64,000 nt of DNA from Sphingopyxis sp. MSC1_008 (GCF_023197165.1 NZ_JALPRD010000008.1:62001-126000), one strand, 5' to 3'. Counted from the first letter of the stretch, positions 20,052-30,308 are shown. The notes: generated from the sequence alone by a model not told the origin. Numbers and translations: made by a program.

Positions 20052-21958
20052 ATTTATTTGCGCTCACGGCTGCTTCTGCCGCGGAAGCCGCCGAGAAGGT
20101 GGGGGAAACCGCAACCGATACTGCGCTGGTCGAAGGCGCGATCCTGCTCGGCGTCGCGACCTTGTTCGTGCTGATCTTTCGCCGGCTCGGGCTCGGCGCG
20201 GTGCTCGGCTACCTGATCGCGGGCGCAGTCGTCGGGCCGCACGGGCTCGGGCTCGTCGGCGGCGGCGAATCGAAGCTTGCCTTTGCCGAACTCGGGATCG
20301 CCTTCCTGCTCTTCCTCGTCGGGCTCGAATTGTCGCCCCGGCGGCTCTGGGACATGCGCCGCGCGATCTTCGGGCTTGGCCTGGCGCAGGTCGTCGTGAC
20401 CGGGCTCGTGCTCACCGGCCTCATCCATCTGACCTTGGGATTCAGCCCCGCGGCCTCGCTCGCGCTCGGCTTGCCGCTCGCACTGTCGTCGACCGCGCAG
20501 GTGTTGCCTGGACTCAAAAGCTCAGGGCGGATCAATTCGCCCTTCGGCGAAAAAGCCTTCTCGATCCTGTTGTTCCAGGATCTGGCGCTCGTGCCGATGA
20601 TCACGATCGTCGCGGTGCTGTCGCGCGCGCCCGCCGACCCGTCGGCGCCGCCGGGGTGGCAGATGGCCTTCTTCACCTTGTGGGCGATCGTCGTGCTAGT
20701 GCTCGCGGGCCGCTTTGTGGTCAATCCGCTGCTGCGGATCATCGGGCGTTATGGCGAGCGCGAATTGTTCGTCGTCGTCGGCCTGCTCACCATCCTTGCG
20801 AGCGCGGCGCTGATGCACAGCTTGCACCTGTCGACCGCGCTTGGCGCCTTCATCGCCGGCGTGATGCTCGCCGACTCGCCCTATCGGCACGAGATCGAAT
20901 CGGATGTCGAGCCTTTCCGCCTGATCCTGCTCGGCCTCTTCTTCCTTGCCGTCGGCATGGTGCTCGACGTCGGGGCGGTGATCGAGCGGCCGTTGCTTGT
21001 CCTGTCGCTCGCGCTCGGGCTCGTGGCGGTGAAGGTCGTTGTCCTCACCTTGATCGTAAAATTGTTCGGCAAGCCGTGGCCGGTGGCGCTGGGGCTAGGG
21101 CTCCTGCTGAGCCAGGGCGGCGAGTTCGGCTTCCTGCTGTTCGCGCAGGCGGCCGACGCACTGTTGATCGATCCCGCAGCGGCGAGCCTGTTCAGCGCGG
21201 TGGTGACGCTGTCGATGGTGACGACGCCGTTCCTGATGCTCTTTGCGCGCAACCTCGAATTTTCGCCCGCCGCCGAGCCTGCCGACCTCGACGATCCGGC
21301 GGGTGCGCCACGCGGGTCGGCGATCGTCGTCGGTTACGGACGCTTCGGGCAGATCGTGTCGCAGATGCTGCACGGCGTCGCCTGTTCGGTGACGCTGATC
21401 GACAAGAAACCGAGCCAGATCGAGCTGTCGAGCCGCTTTGATACCAAGGTTTATTTCGGCGACGGGCTGCGCGTCGACCTGCTCCGCCGCGCGGGCGCCG
21501 ACGAGGCGCGGCTGATCATCTTTTGCATCGACGATGCCTCGGTCGATGCCGCGGCGTTGAGGCCGATCGTCGACGCATTTCCGAATGCAAAGGTGCTGAT
21601 GCGCGTCTTCGATCGCCGCCAGCTGCTCGCGGTCGAGGGAGCGGGGGTCGACGGGGTCATTCGCGAGGTTTTTGAAAGCTCGGTCGCGATGGGCCTCACC
21701 GCGCTGCGCTATCTCGACGTCGATCCGCGCGAGATGGAAGATGTCGAGGCGACCTTGCGCCATCTCGACGAGACGCGGCTGCAGGCGCAGATCGACGAGG
21801 GCGATATTTCGGCGGGCATGGACCATCGCTTCAAACCGGGCGGCGGTCGCGAGGCCGAAAGCGTGCTCGAGAAATTCCGCTTGCGGCGTCTGGCGGCGAA
21901 GGCGCTGAAAGACGATCCGAAGGACGAGGAAAGCGAGCAGGCGTCAGCGATGAACTGA
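20048..21958 (+). CDS. KefB/KefC-type cation:proton antiporter (CPA2)
   Basis: 636 residues: an N-terminal membrane domain of about 12 helices (residues ~25-400) with the CPA2 feature FLLFLVGLELSPRRLWDMRR, then a cytosolic TrkA-N (RCK) nucleotide-binding domain with GYGRFGQIVSQML and a C-terminal charged tail. Probably a K+/H+ antiporter gated by nucleotide or glutathione adducts, judged from family. Its 3' end overlaps the 3' end of convergent aroB by 15 bp. Confidence 0.93.
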   Translation: MNLFALTAASAAEAAEKVGETATDTALVEGAILLGVATLFVLIFRRLGLGAVLGYLIAGAVVGPHGLGLVGGGESKLAFAELGIAFLLFLVGLELSPRRLWDMRRAIFGLGLAQVVVTGLVLTGLIHLTLGFSPAASLALGLPLALSSTAQVLPGLKSSGRINSPFGEKAFSILLFQDLALVPMITIVAVLSRAPADPSAPPGWQMAFFTLWAIVVLVLAGRFVVNPLLRIIGRYGERELFVVVGLLTILASAALMHSLHLSTALGAFIAGVMLADSPYRHEIESDVEPFRLILLGLFFLAVGMVLDVGAVIERPLLVLSLALGLVAVKVVVLTLIVKLFGKPWPVALGLGLLLSQGGEFGFLLFAQAADALLIDPAAASLFSAVVTLSMVTTPFLMLFARNLEFSPAAEPADLDDPAGAPRGSAIVVGYGRFGQIVSQMLHGVACSVTLIDKKPSQIELSSRFDTKVYFGDGLRVDLLRRAGADEARLIIFCIDDASVDAAALRPIVDAFPNAKVLMRVFDRRQLLAVEGAGVDGVIREVFESSVAMGLTALRYLDVDPREMEDVEATLRHLDETRLQAQIDEGDISAGMDHRFKPGGGREAESVLEKFRLRRLAAKALKDDPKDEESEQASAMN

Positions 21959-23056
21959 CGCTTGGCCGTCGAGGAACGCCGCGACGGCATCGAGCCCATA
22001 GTCTTCGGTGACAAAGCTTTGTCCGATACCGCGGGTCAGGATCAGCGGCAGCTTGCCGCCGCGCACCTTTTTGTCGTGCGCCATATGCCCCGCAAGGGTC
22101 GCGCCATCGGTGTTGACGCCCGCACTCGCGAGGCTGTGCGGCAGGTCGACGCTGGCGAGATGCGCGCGCACCCGTCCGGCATCGGCCGCGGCGCAGAGGC
22201 CGTTCGCGGCCGAGAATTGATGCGCGAGGACCATGCCTGCCGCGACGGCTTCGCCATGGAGAAGGCGGTCCGAATAACCCGTTTCGGCCTCGAGCGCGTG
22301 GCCAAAGCTGTGCCCGAGGTTGAGCAGCGCGCGAATATCCTGCGTCTCGCGCTCGTCGGCGGCGACGATGCGCGCCTTGGCGGCGACGCTGTGCGCGATA
22401 GCCTTGTGGCGTGCTTCGCTGTCGCCCGCGAGCAGCGCCGCGCCATGCTCTTCGCACCAGGCGAAGAAACCGGCGTCGTCGATCAGGCCATATTTGACGA
22501 CTTCGGCATAGCCCGCGCCGAGTTCGCGGCGCGGCAGCGTTTCGAGCGTCGTCGGGTCGATGACGACGAGCGCGGGCTGGTGGAAGGCGCCGATCTGATT
22601 CTTGCCCGCGGGCACGTTGATCGCGGTCTTGCCGCCGACGCTGCTGTCGACCTGCGCGAGTAAGGTGGTCGGCACCTGGATGAAATTGCAGCCGCGCTTG
22701 ACGATGCTGCACGCGAAGCCGACGAGGTCGCCGATCACGCCGCCGCCAAGCGCGATGACATGGTCGCCGCGCTCGACGCCTTCGCCGATCAGCCATTCGG
22801 TCAGGCGCGCGAGGCCGGCCCAGCTCTTCGTGCTTTCACCCGGATCGAGCACGAAGGAGGAGAAGGAGATGTTCGCCATCGCCAGCGAGGTGCCGAGCGG
22901 GATCAGATATTGTTCGGCGACGTGGGTGTCGGTGACGATCATCGTGCGCGGGCGTTTCAGCAGCGGCGCGACATGATCGCCGATGTCGCGGATCAACCCG
23001 TCGCCGATCAATATCGGATAGCTGCGGCTGCCCAATTCGACGGTCAGACTTTCCAT
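21944..23056 (-). CDS. aroB: 3-dehydroquinate synthase
   Basis: 370-residue NAD- and metal-dependent enzyme, second step of the shikimate pathway. Visible motifs are LGGGVIGDLVGFACS, VPTTLLAQVDSSVGGKTAIN, GAGYAEVVKYGLI (metal Glu) and NLGHSFGHALE (metal His). ATG 23056 is preferred since GGAAGA precedes it at a good distance; a GTG at 23071 would add five residues. It overlaps the end of aroK by 13 bp, so the two are cotranscribed and coupled. Confidence 0.98.
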   Translation of the reverse strand: MESLTVELGSRSYPILIGDGLIRDIGDHVAPLLKRPRTMIVTDTHVAEQYLIPLGTSLAMANISFSSFVLDPGESTKSWAGLARLTEWLIGEGVERGDHVIALGGGVIGDLVGFACSIVKRGCNFIQVPTTLLAQVDSSVGGKTAINVPAGKNQIGAFHQPALVVIDPTTLETLPRRELGAGYAEVVKYGLIDDAGFFAWCEEHGAALLAGDSEARHKAIAHSVAAKARIVAADERETQDIRALLNLGHSFGHALEAETGYSDRLLHGEAVAAGMVLAHQFSAANGLCAAADAGRVRAHLASVDLPHSLASAGVNTDGATLAGHMAHDKKVRGGKLPLILTRGIGQSFVTEDYGLDAVAAFLDGQASVHR

Positions 23057-23622
23057 TTCGGATCTTCCCACTTTGACAGGGCCTCCAGGATCGCGCGCAC
23101 CGTATGGTCGTGCGGCGTGCTCGCCGAACTGACGCGAATATGCGCCTCGGCATATATGGGGTTGCGGACCGCCGCCAGTTCGCGGAGCACTTCGCCGGGG
23201 TCGCGGTTCTTGAGCAGCGGACGGTGGCTGCGGCGGCCGACGCGTTCGACGAGCGTCGCGATATCGGCGTCGAGCCAGATGCAGAGGCTGCCCTGCAGGA
23301 TCAGCGCGCGCGTTTCTTCATTGACGAAGGCGCCGCCGCCCGTCGCGAGCACCATCGGCTTTTCGCCCAGCAGGCGCGAAATCACGCGGCGTTCGCCGTC
23401 GCGAAAATGCGCCTCGCCGAAACGCGCGAAAATATCGGAGATCGTCATGCCGGCGGCGCGCTCGATTTCGTCGTCGGCGTCGGCGAAGCGCATGCCTAGC
23501 CGCTGCGCGAGGCGGCGGCCGATCGTCGATTTTCCCGACCCCATCAGCCCGACGAGCACGATCGACCGGTCGCGGATCGACGCGGGGACGGCTGAAGCCG
23601 GGCTTTTCGGGTTTCGCGACAT
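23044..23622 (-). CDS. aroK: shikimate kinase
   Basis: 192-residue P-loop kinase that phosphorylates shikimate. Walker A is GLMGSGKST, followed by FADADDEIE (shikimate-binding Asp), FRDGERRV and ATGGGAF, and the LID region RSHRPLL. First gene of the aroK-aroB pair and divergent from the small membrane-protein gene at 23706. The start ATG 23622 leaves only 83 bp to the opposite gene. Confidence 0.97.
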   Translation of the reverse strand: MSRNPKSPASAVPASIRDRSIVLVGLMGSGKSTIGRRLAQRLGMRFADADDEIERAAGMTISDIFARFGEAHFRDGERRVISRLLGEKPMVLATGGGAFVNEETRALILQGSLCIWLDADIATLVERVGRRSHRPLLKNRDPGEVLRELAAVRNPIYAEAHIRVSSASTPHDHTVRAILEALSKWEDPKWKV

Positions 23623-23705
23623 GGTGCGCGCGGCTATACCGAAGGGGCCGCGCGGAACAATGGTTTTGCTGCGGTTCAAATGAGACGAACGGCAGGCATT
23701 GGATA

Positions 23706-23876
23706 TTGCGCGCACGGGGCAGATCGGGAAAAGGCCGCTGGATCGCACGATTGATCGTGCTGGCGCTGGTGCTGGCGGCGTTCTTTCTGTTCCTGCTGTT
23801 CCTTGGCCGGCCGATCGAGCCGCGAATGATTGAGGTGGACGTGACCGACAAGATTGCCGAAAGCGCTCCACGATGA
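23706..23876 (+). CDS. small single-pass membrane protein, coupled to next gene
   Basis: 56-residue frame from TTG 23706. A basic N-terminus (RARGRSGKGR) is followed by one strong membrane helix (LIVLALVLAAFFLFLLFLG) and a short charged tail. Its TGA overlaps the ATG of the next gene (ATGA at 23873), a strong sign of a real coupled frame. No ATG exists in frame upstream, so the exact start is uncertain. Topology would be N-in with the C-terminus in the periplasm, next to a secreted partner. No family recognised. Confidence 0.6.
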   Translation: MRARGRSGKGRWIARLIVLALVLAAFFLFLLFLGRPIEPRMIEVDVTDKIAESAPR

Positions 23877-25690
23877 AGATGAAAACGCTTTCGCTGACGC
23901 TGGGCCTTTCTGGCACCGCGCTCGCCGCTGCGCTGGTCCTGCCTGCGCTCGCACAGGAATCGCTGCTGCCCGAAGGCTTTGGCAACCCCGCCGAAACGCC
24001 GGCGCCGCGACCGACCCCCACGCCGTCGCCGACCGCGACGCCGACCCCGGGTTCGGCGCCGGTCAACGGAACCGCCCCGCCGCCCATCGCACCGACGGTC
24101 GGGACTACGAGCGCGAGTCCGTCCGCCGAAACTGGCGAAGAGGGCGAGGATGGCGACGAAGTCGAATCGGGCGGTCTGAAATACGACCTGCCGCCGGGCG
24201 CGCGCCGCCTGCTGACGCGTATCGGGCCGCTGACCCCCGAAACGGGCGGGCTTGCACCCGACGCGTTCGGCGTGCGCGGCCAATATGCCGCCGCGATCAT
24301 GGGCAAGACCAACGGCGGGTTCGCATCGCGCTGGGCGCAGATCCTGCTCCGCCGCTCGCTCGCATCGGCGATTGACACCCCCGACACGATCAACGGCGCC
24401 GATCTCGCCGCCGCTCGTGCCGCGCTGCTGCTCCGCATGGGCGAATCGATCGCGGCGCGCCGGATCGTCCAGTCGGTCGATTATGACCGTGCGAGCCCGC
24501 GCCTCGTCGCCGCGGCGCAGCAAACCTATCTCGCGAACGCCGACCCGGCGGGCATGTGTCCCTATGTCCCTGCGGGGCTTGCGCATGGCGACGAGCAGGC
24601 GTGGCGCCTGTCGTCGGCGATCTGTTCGGGGCTGTCGGGCGAGGCCGGGCCGGCGGGCTGGGCGATCGGCCGCGTGCGGTCGAGCGGCAAGATCTCGAAC
24701 TTCGACATATTGCTCACCGAACGCGTGCTTGGTGCGACGGGCGCGGGCCGCCGCTCGACGACGATCGAGTGGGACAATATCGACCGGCTGACGAGCTGGC
24801 GCTTCGGCATGGCGACCGCGACCGCGATCGCGGTGCCCGAGGCGCTGCGCACCGCGGCGCCGTCCAATATCAAGAGCTGGACGGTGCTTGCGCCGATGAC
24901 CGACATGGCGAGCCGCGTCGCCGCCGCGCCCGAAGCCGCCGCGCGCGGTGTGCTGTCGAGCGAAGCCTATGTGTCGCTGCTGAGCGCCGCGGCGAGCGAA
25001 GAAGAGCCCGCCGAGGCGCTCGTGACGCAGACCGATCAGCTGCGCGGCGCGTTTCGCCTCGCGGCCGGCGCCGACCGCTACGCCGCGATGCAGCAGCTGT
25101 GGGGTACGGGCGGCACCCCGACGCAAAGCTATGCCGCGATGGTCGCAACTGCACGCGCCGCCGCGGCCTTGCCGGTCAATACCGACGTGGGCGGCGATCC
25201 CTGGCAGCTTTTGGGATCGATGCTCGCGGGCGGATATGACGAAAATGCGATCGCGTGGGTTCCGACCGTTTCGGTCGGCAGCCGCGCATGGGCCGTGCTC
25301 GCGGTGGGATCGCCCCGGCCGTTGACCGGGATGAGCGCGGGCGCGGTCGGGCAGTTTGCGGGCGACGACGACAGCGCGGACGCGCTGCGGTCGAAATTCC
25401 TGCTCGCCGGTCTCGCCGGCCTTGGGCGGCTCGATGCGAGCGCGGCGGCGTCGGCGGCGAGCGATCTCGAGGTTGATCTGGGCAAGCAGACGCGCTGGTC
25501 GCGCGCGATCATGGCCGCGGCCGAGCGCCGCGAGCCCGGCATGGTGGCGCTTCTCGCGGCGGCGGGGATGCAGGGCGAGTGGTCGAAAGTCCCGCCCTAT
25601 CATCTCTATTACATCGTCCGCGCGCTGCGCGACGTGGGCCTCGCGGCCGAAGCGCGGATGATCGCGGCCGAAGCGTTGGTGCGTGTCTGA
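23873..25690 (+). CDS. large secreted protein of unknown function
   Basis: 605 residues with a signal peptide (TLSLTLGLSGTALAAALVLP, cleavage near LAQE), then a Pro/Thr-rich linker at about residues 42-65 with TPxP repeats. The remaining ~500 residues are Ala-rich and helical and look like a solenoid of helical repeats, with no recognised domain or catalytic motif. The start overlaps the small membrane protein; the end overlaps the GTG of xerD by 8 bp, so it sits inside an operon. It may be an envelope scaffold, but no function can be assigned. Confidence 0.85.
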   Translation: MKMKTLSLTLGLSGTALAAALVLPALAQESLLPEGFGNPAETPAPRPTPTPSPTATPTPGSAPVNGTAPPPIAPTVGTTSASPSAETGEEGEDGDEVESGGLKYDLPPGARRLLTRIGPLTPETGGLAPDAFGVRGQYAAAIMGKTNGGFASRWAQILLRRSLASAIDTPDTINGADLAAARAALLLRMGESIAARRIVQSVDYDRASPRLVAAAQQTYLANADPAGMCPYVPAGLAHGDEQAWRLSSAICSGLSGEAGPAGWAIGRVRSSGKISNFDILLTERVLGATGAGRRSTTIEWDNIDRLTSWRFGMATATAIAVPEALRTAAPSNIKSWTVLAPMTDMASRVAAAPEAAARGVLSSEAYVSLLSAAASEEEPAEALVTQTDQLRGAFRLAAGADRYAAMQQLWGTGGTPTQSYAAMVATARAAAALPVNTDVGGDPWQLLGSMLAGGYDENAIAWVPTVSVGSRAWAVLAVGSPRPLTGMSAGAVGQFAGDDDSADALRSKFLLAGLAGLGRLDASAAASAASDLEVDLGKQTRWSRAIMAAAERREPGMVALLAAAGMQGEWSKVPPYHLYYIVRALRDVGLAAEARMIAAEALVRV

Positions 25691-26606
25691 CGCGGCGCTG
25701 ATCGACCGCTTCCTCGAAATGATGGCGGCCGAGCGCGGTGCGTCGCGCAATACGCTGGCTGCCTATCGCCGCGATCTGGAACAGGCGGCGGAGTGGGTGA
25801 AAGGCGAGCTGGCGAGCGCCGATGCGGCGGCGTTGCGCAAATTGATGGCGGATTATCAGTCGCTTGCGGCAAGCAGCGCGGCGCGCAAGCTGTCGGCGTT
25901 GCGCCAGTTTTTCGCTTTTCTGCTCGATGAGGGCGAGCGGGCAGACAATCCGGCGCTCGATATCGCACGGCCCGCGACGCGTCGGCCGCTCCCGCGTATC
26001 CTGACCCACGAACATATCGAGCGATTGTTCGAGCAGGCCGAGGAGGAAGCGGCGGGAGAAGCGCCGCCCGCCGCCGCGGTGCGCATGCTGCTGCTGCTCG
26101 AACTTCTCTATGGTTCGGGCCTCCGCGCCAGCGAACTGGTGTCGCTTCCGCGCCGCGCGATTACCGGCGAGCGCGAATATCTGATCATTCGCGGCAAGGG
26201 CGACAAGGAGCGGCTGGTCCCGCTGTCCGAACGTGCGCGCGGCGTGCTCGATCGCTGGGTGCCGCTGCTTGCCGATGGATCGCCCTGGCTGTTCCCGTCG
26301 GGCAAGGCGCATATCTCGCGCGTGCGGCTGTTCCAGATGCTGCGCGACCTCGCTGCGCGCGCGGGGATCGACCCGGCCACGATCAGCCCGCACGTGCTGC
26401 GCCACGCGTTCGCCACGCATCTGCTCGAGGGCGGGGCCGATCTGCGCGCGCTGCAATTGATGCTCGGCCACGCCGATATCGCGACGACCGAAATTTACAC
26501 GCATGTCGACAGCCGCCGCCTCGTCGAACTGGTCAACAAACGGCATCCGCTGGCGCGGATGGATGGCGCCCACCCCAAAGTTGACGTTCAGGCGCCTTCG
26601 TCCTAG
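25683..26606 (+). CDS. xerD: tyrosine recombinase XerD
   Basis: 307-residue site-specific recombinase that resolves chromosome dimers at dif with XerC. It has an N-terminal SAM-like DNA-binding domain (FLEMMAAERGASRNTLAAYR), then the catalytic domain with Arg in GSGLRASELVSL, Lys in IRGKGDKERLVPL, HVLRHAFATHLLEGG, GHADIATTEIYTHV and the Tyr nucleophile in the last motif. XerD is preferred over XerC by overall resemblance and by the accA neighbour, but the paralogue call is not certain. Translation starts at GTG 25683, inside the preceding gene. Confidence 0.88.
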   Translation: MSDAALIDRFLEMMAAERGASRNTLAAYRRDLEQAAEWVKGELASADAAALRKLMADYQSLAASSAARKLSALRQFFAFLLDEGERADNPALDIARPATRRPLPRILTHEHIERLFEQAEEEAAGEAPPAAAVRMLLLLELLYGSGLRASELVSLPRRAITGEREYLIIRGKGDKERLVPLSERARGVLDRWVPLLADGSPWLFPSGKAHISRVRLFQMLRDLAARAGIDPATISPHVLRHAFATHLLEGGADLRALQLMLGHADIATTEIYTHVDSRRLVELVNKRHPLARMDGAHPKVDVQAPSS

Positions 26607-26615
26607 CGCTCCCCT

Positions 26616-27563
<948 letters not shown>

Positions 27564-27723
27564 GCGGCCCATAAATTCAGGCGTGCCGCGCCTGAACCGG
27601 AACCCGATCGCGCGCATTTGCGTTCCCGATCAAGACAATGACAAGTCCGCACGATGGCGCGGCTTGCCTTGTCGTGAATCGGGGATATTCCCTGACGACC
27701 AGAAGCATAAGGGAGGCGCGGCA

Positions 27724-29235
27724 ATGATCCGGAAGACGAAAAACGGGCTGGCGATCAAGCTGGCGGCATCGGCGGCGCTCGGCAGCCTGGCCTTTACCGG
27801 AGTCGCCGACGCGCAGCTCAAGGCAATCAAGACCGCGACGAGCATTTCGCCCGCCGAACGCAAACAGGGCACCGACGCGCATCCGCAGCTGATGGCCGAA
27901 TTCGGCGGGTCTTATAACGGTCCGCAGGCCGCCTATGTGAACCGCGTCGGACAGAATATCGCCGTCCAGTCGGGTCTGTCGCGGTCGCCCAGCGATTTTA
28001 CCGTCACGCTGCTCAATTCGCCGGTTAACAACGCTTTCGCGATCCCGGGGGGCTATGTTTACGTGACGCGCCAGCTGATGGCGCTGATGAACGACGAGGC
28101 GGAACTCGCCGGCGTGCTCGGGCACGAGGTCGGCCATGTTGCCGCGCAACACAGCAAGAAACGCCAGTCGACGGCGACGCGCAACCAGATCCTCGGCGTG
28201 CTCGGCGCGGTGCTGGGCGGGGCGATCGGCGACAATGGCGGGCTGCTCGGCGGCCTCGGCGGGTTGCTTCAGAATAACTCCCTGCGCGTGGCGCAGCTCG
28301 CGACGCTGGGCTTTTCGCGCAGCCAGGAATTGCAGGCCGATCAACTCGGCGTCCAATATCTGCGCAGCGCGGGCTACGACCCGCTTGCGCTGTCGACGAT
28401 GCTGACGAGCCTCGCCAACCAGACGACGCTCGACGCGCGCCTGTCGGGCGGCGACGCGCGCTCGCTGCCCGAATGGGCGAGCACCCACCCCGATCCCGCG
28501 TCGCGCGTGCGTAATGCGCAGACGCTGGCAAGCCGGGCGGGCGGTAGCGGCGGCACGCGCAATGCCGACGCGTTTCTCGCCTCGGTCGATAATGTGCTTT
28601 ATGGTGACGATCCGGCGCAGGGCGTGGTCGAGGGGCGCGATTTCCTGCACCCCGACCTCAAGCTGCGTTTCACGGTGCCGAACGGCTATGGCATGCAGAA
28701 CGGCGCCGACGCGGTGTCGGTGAGCGGCAACGGCGGGCAGGCGCAGTTCACGACGGGGCCGTACAGCGGCGACATGAATGCCTATATCGCGAGCGCGTTC
28801 AAAGCGGTGGCGGGCAACGCGTCGATCAGCCCCAGCGCGATTCAGCGCACGACGGTGAACGGCATCCCCGCATTCCGGTCGACCGTGCGCGCGAATACCC
28901 AGTCGGGGCAGGTCGATGTCACCGTCTTCGCTTATGAATTTTCGCGGAGCAGCGCGTTTCACTTCGTCACGCTGACGCAGGCAGGCGGCGGCAGCGTGTT
29001 CAATTCGATGTTCAATAGCGTGCGTCGGCTGAGCACGGCGGAAGCGGCGGCGATCAAGCCGCGGCGGATCGACGTCGTGACCGTCGGGCGCGGCGATACG
29101 GTCGCCAGCCTCGCGCGGCGAATGGCCTATAGCAATTATCAGACCGAACGGTTCCAGGTGCTCAACCGCCTGACCGCGTCGAGCCGCCTGACCCCGGGAC
29201 AGCGCGTGAAGATCGTCGTGTACGCGAGCCGATGA
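27724..29235 (+). CDS. secreted M48 family metalloprotease with C-terminal LysM-like region
   Basis: 503 residues, signal peptide (ASAALGSLAFTGVADAQ), periplasmic. The zinc protease motif HEVGH is in GVLGHEVGHVAAQH, with the third ligand in SQELQADQLGVQYL. The family (BepA/YfgC-like and Oma1-like) degrades misfolded outer-membrane proteins. A middle domain of beta character follows, and the last 55 residues resemble LysM (VGRGDTVASLA ... LTPGQRVKIV), which binds peptidoglycan. Ends just before a strong terminator. Confidence 0.93.
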   Translation: MIRKTKNGLAIKLAASAALGSLAFTGVADAQLKAIKTATSISPAERKQGTDAHPQLMAEFGGSYNGPQAAYVNRVGQNIAVQSGLSRSPSDFTVTLLNSPVNNAFAIPGGYVYVTRQLMALMNDEAELAGVLGHEVGHVAAQHSKKRQSTATRNQILGVLGAVLGGAIGDNGGLLGGLGGLLQNNSLRVAQLATLGFSRSQELQADQLGVQYLRSAGYDPLALSTMLTSLANQTTLDARLSGGDARSLPEWASTHPDPASRVRNAQTLASRAGGSGGTRNADAFLASVDNVLYGDDPAQGVVEGRDFLHPDLKLRFTVPNGYGMQNGADAVSVSGNGGQAQFTTGPYSGDMNAYIASAFKAVAGNASISPSAIQRTTVNGIPAFRSTVRANTQSGQVDVTVFAYEFSRSSAFHFVTLTQAGGGSVFNSMFNSVRRLSTAEAAAIKPRRIDVVTVGRGDTVASLARRMAYSNYQTERFQVLNRLTASSRLTPGQRVKIVVYASR

Positions 29236-29255
29236 TCGCCGCCAGCGCGCGCAAG

Positions 29256-29293
29256 AAAAAGGGCGGTGGATCGCTCCACCGCCCTTTCTTTTT
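29256..29293. terminator. bidirectional intrinsic terminator
   Basis: 13-bp stem AAAGGGCGGTGGA / TCCACCGCCCTTT around TCGC. On the plus strand it is followed by CTTTTT, and by a matching T-run on the minus strand. It separates the protease gene from the convergent Flp pilin gene. Confidence 0.92.
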
Positions 29294-29330
29294 GGTCGCG
29301 CGCCGCAAGCGCAGCGCGAGCAAACCTCGA

Positions 29331-29495
29331 TTATTCTTCGAGGTTCGAAGCAACCTTGTTGAAGGTGTTGCCGACGCTGTTGCCGACTGCGCCCATCGCG
29401 GCGATGCCGGCGACGGCGATGAGAGCCGCGATCAGGCCATATTCGATGGCGGTAGCGGCTTTGGTGTCGCGAACGAACTTCTTGATGAACTTCAT
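29331..29495 (-). CDS. Flp family type IVb pilin
   Basis: 54-residue pilin subunit. Short basic leader MKFIKKFVRDTKA, then ATAIEYGLIAALIAVAGIA, the hydrophobic segment with Glu5-type residue and Tyr typical of Flp/type IVb prepilins, and a short polar tail. Processed by a TadV-type peptidase and assembled by the Tad machinery, no gene of which is present in this window. A second, related pilin gene lies upstream on the same strand. Confidence 0.93.
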   Translation of the reverse strand: MKFIKKFVRDTKAATAIEYGLIAALIAVAGIAAMGAVGNSVGNTFNKVASNLEE

Positions 29496-29642
29496 GACTG
29501 GTCTCCTGATTTCACTTACCCTGTTGACGGTCTGGTCTGGGTCAACATCCGGGGGTTTAGGGCGAATAGGTTTTGAAAATCTTAATGGCATCCGCCCGAA
29601 ACCGGTGAGCGGCAGCCCCGAAACGGGACGGCCGCCGCGGCG

Positions 29643-29813
29643 CTACATATTATTTTCGGCAGCGTTCGAAACGCTTCCCCACATGCTGTTGGTGGAGTTG
29701 GCGACATTGCTTACCGCAACGACGGCCGCCAAAAAGACAAGGGCCAGGATCAGCCCGTATTCGACGGCTGTAGCGGCCCTGGTCGACCGCATCAGCCTGT
29801 AAAACTTTCGCAT
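29643..29813 (-). CDS. second Flp-like type IVb pilin
   Basis: 56-residue protein, starting MRKFYRLMRSTRA, followed by ATAVEYGLILALVFLAAVV and a polar Asn/Ser-rich tail. It has the same leader, Glu/Tyr positions and size as the neighbouring pilin, but the hydrophobic helix and tail differ, so it may be a minor pilin or pseudopilin. It lies 148 bp upstream of the other pilin gene on the same strand. Short for automatic calling, but the motif match is clear. Confidence 0.85.
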   Translation of the reverse strand: MRKFYRLMRSTRAATAVEYGLILALVFLAAVVAVSNVANSTNSMWGSVSNAAENNM

Positions 29814-29879
29814 TGTTCCACCCCTGACTGAATTTATAGTTCCCGAGGGTGCCCATATTCACACAGGAAGGTTAACAAT

Positions 29880-30308
29880 TTGTCCGTCCCAGACCCCGCA
29901 AAGCCGCAGAAAACCTCGCTCGTTGTCGTCGCGGCGGCGCTCGTCGATCGCGATGGAAGGCTGCTTGTCCAGCAGCGCCCCGAGGGTCTGTCGATGGCGG
30001 GGCTGTGGGAATTTCCTGGCGGGAAGCTCGAACCCGGCGAGACGCCCGAGCAGGCGCTGATCCGCGAACTGGGCGAGGAACTTGCGATCGATGTCGATCA
30101 CGCCTGCCTTGCGCCCGCCTGCTTCGCGAGCGACATGCTCGGCGACCGGCACCTGCTGCTGTTACTGTTCGTCTGCCGCAAATGGCGCGGGACGCCGGTC
30201 GCGCAGCACGCTAGCGCGCTCCGCTGGGTGCGCGCCGTCGAACTGCACGGCCTCGACATGCCGCCCGCCGACAAGCCGCTGATCGGCCTGCTCGAAGCTT
30301 TGATTTAG
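29880..30308 (+). CDS. mutT: MutT-type 8-oxo-dGTP diphosphatase
   Basis: 142-residue Nudix hydrolase that cleanses oxidised nucleotides. The Nudix box GGKLEPGETPEQALIRELG continues with EEL. TTG start at 29880, supported by AGGAAGG nine bases upstream, giving VPDPAKPQKTSLVVVAAALVD. Flanking segments LLVQQRPEG and MAGLWEFPGG match MutT. Its 3' end overlaps the 3' end of the methyltransferase gene on the other strand by 4 bp. Confidence 0.93.
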   Translation: MSVPDPAKPQKTSLVVVAAALVDRDGRLLVQQRPEGLSMAGLWEFPGGKLEPGETPEQALIRELGEELAIDVDHACLAPACFASDMLGDRHLLLLLFVCRKWRGTPVAQHASALRWVRAVELHGLDMPPADKPLIGLLEALI

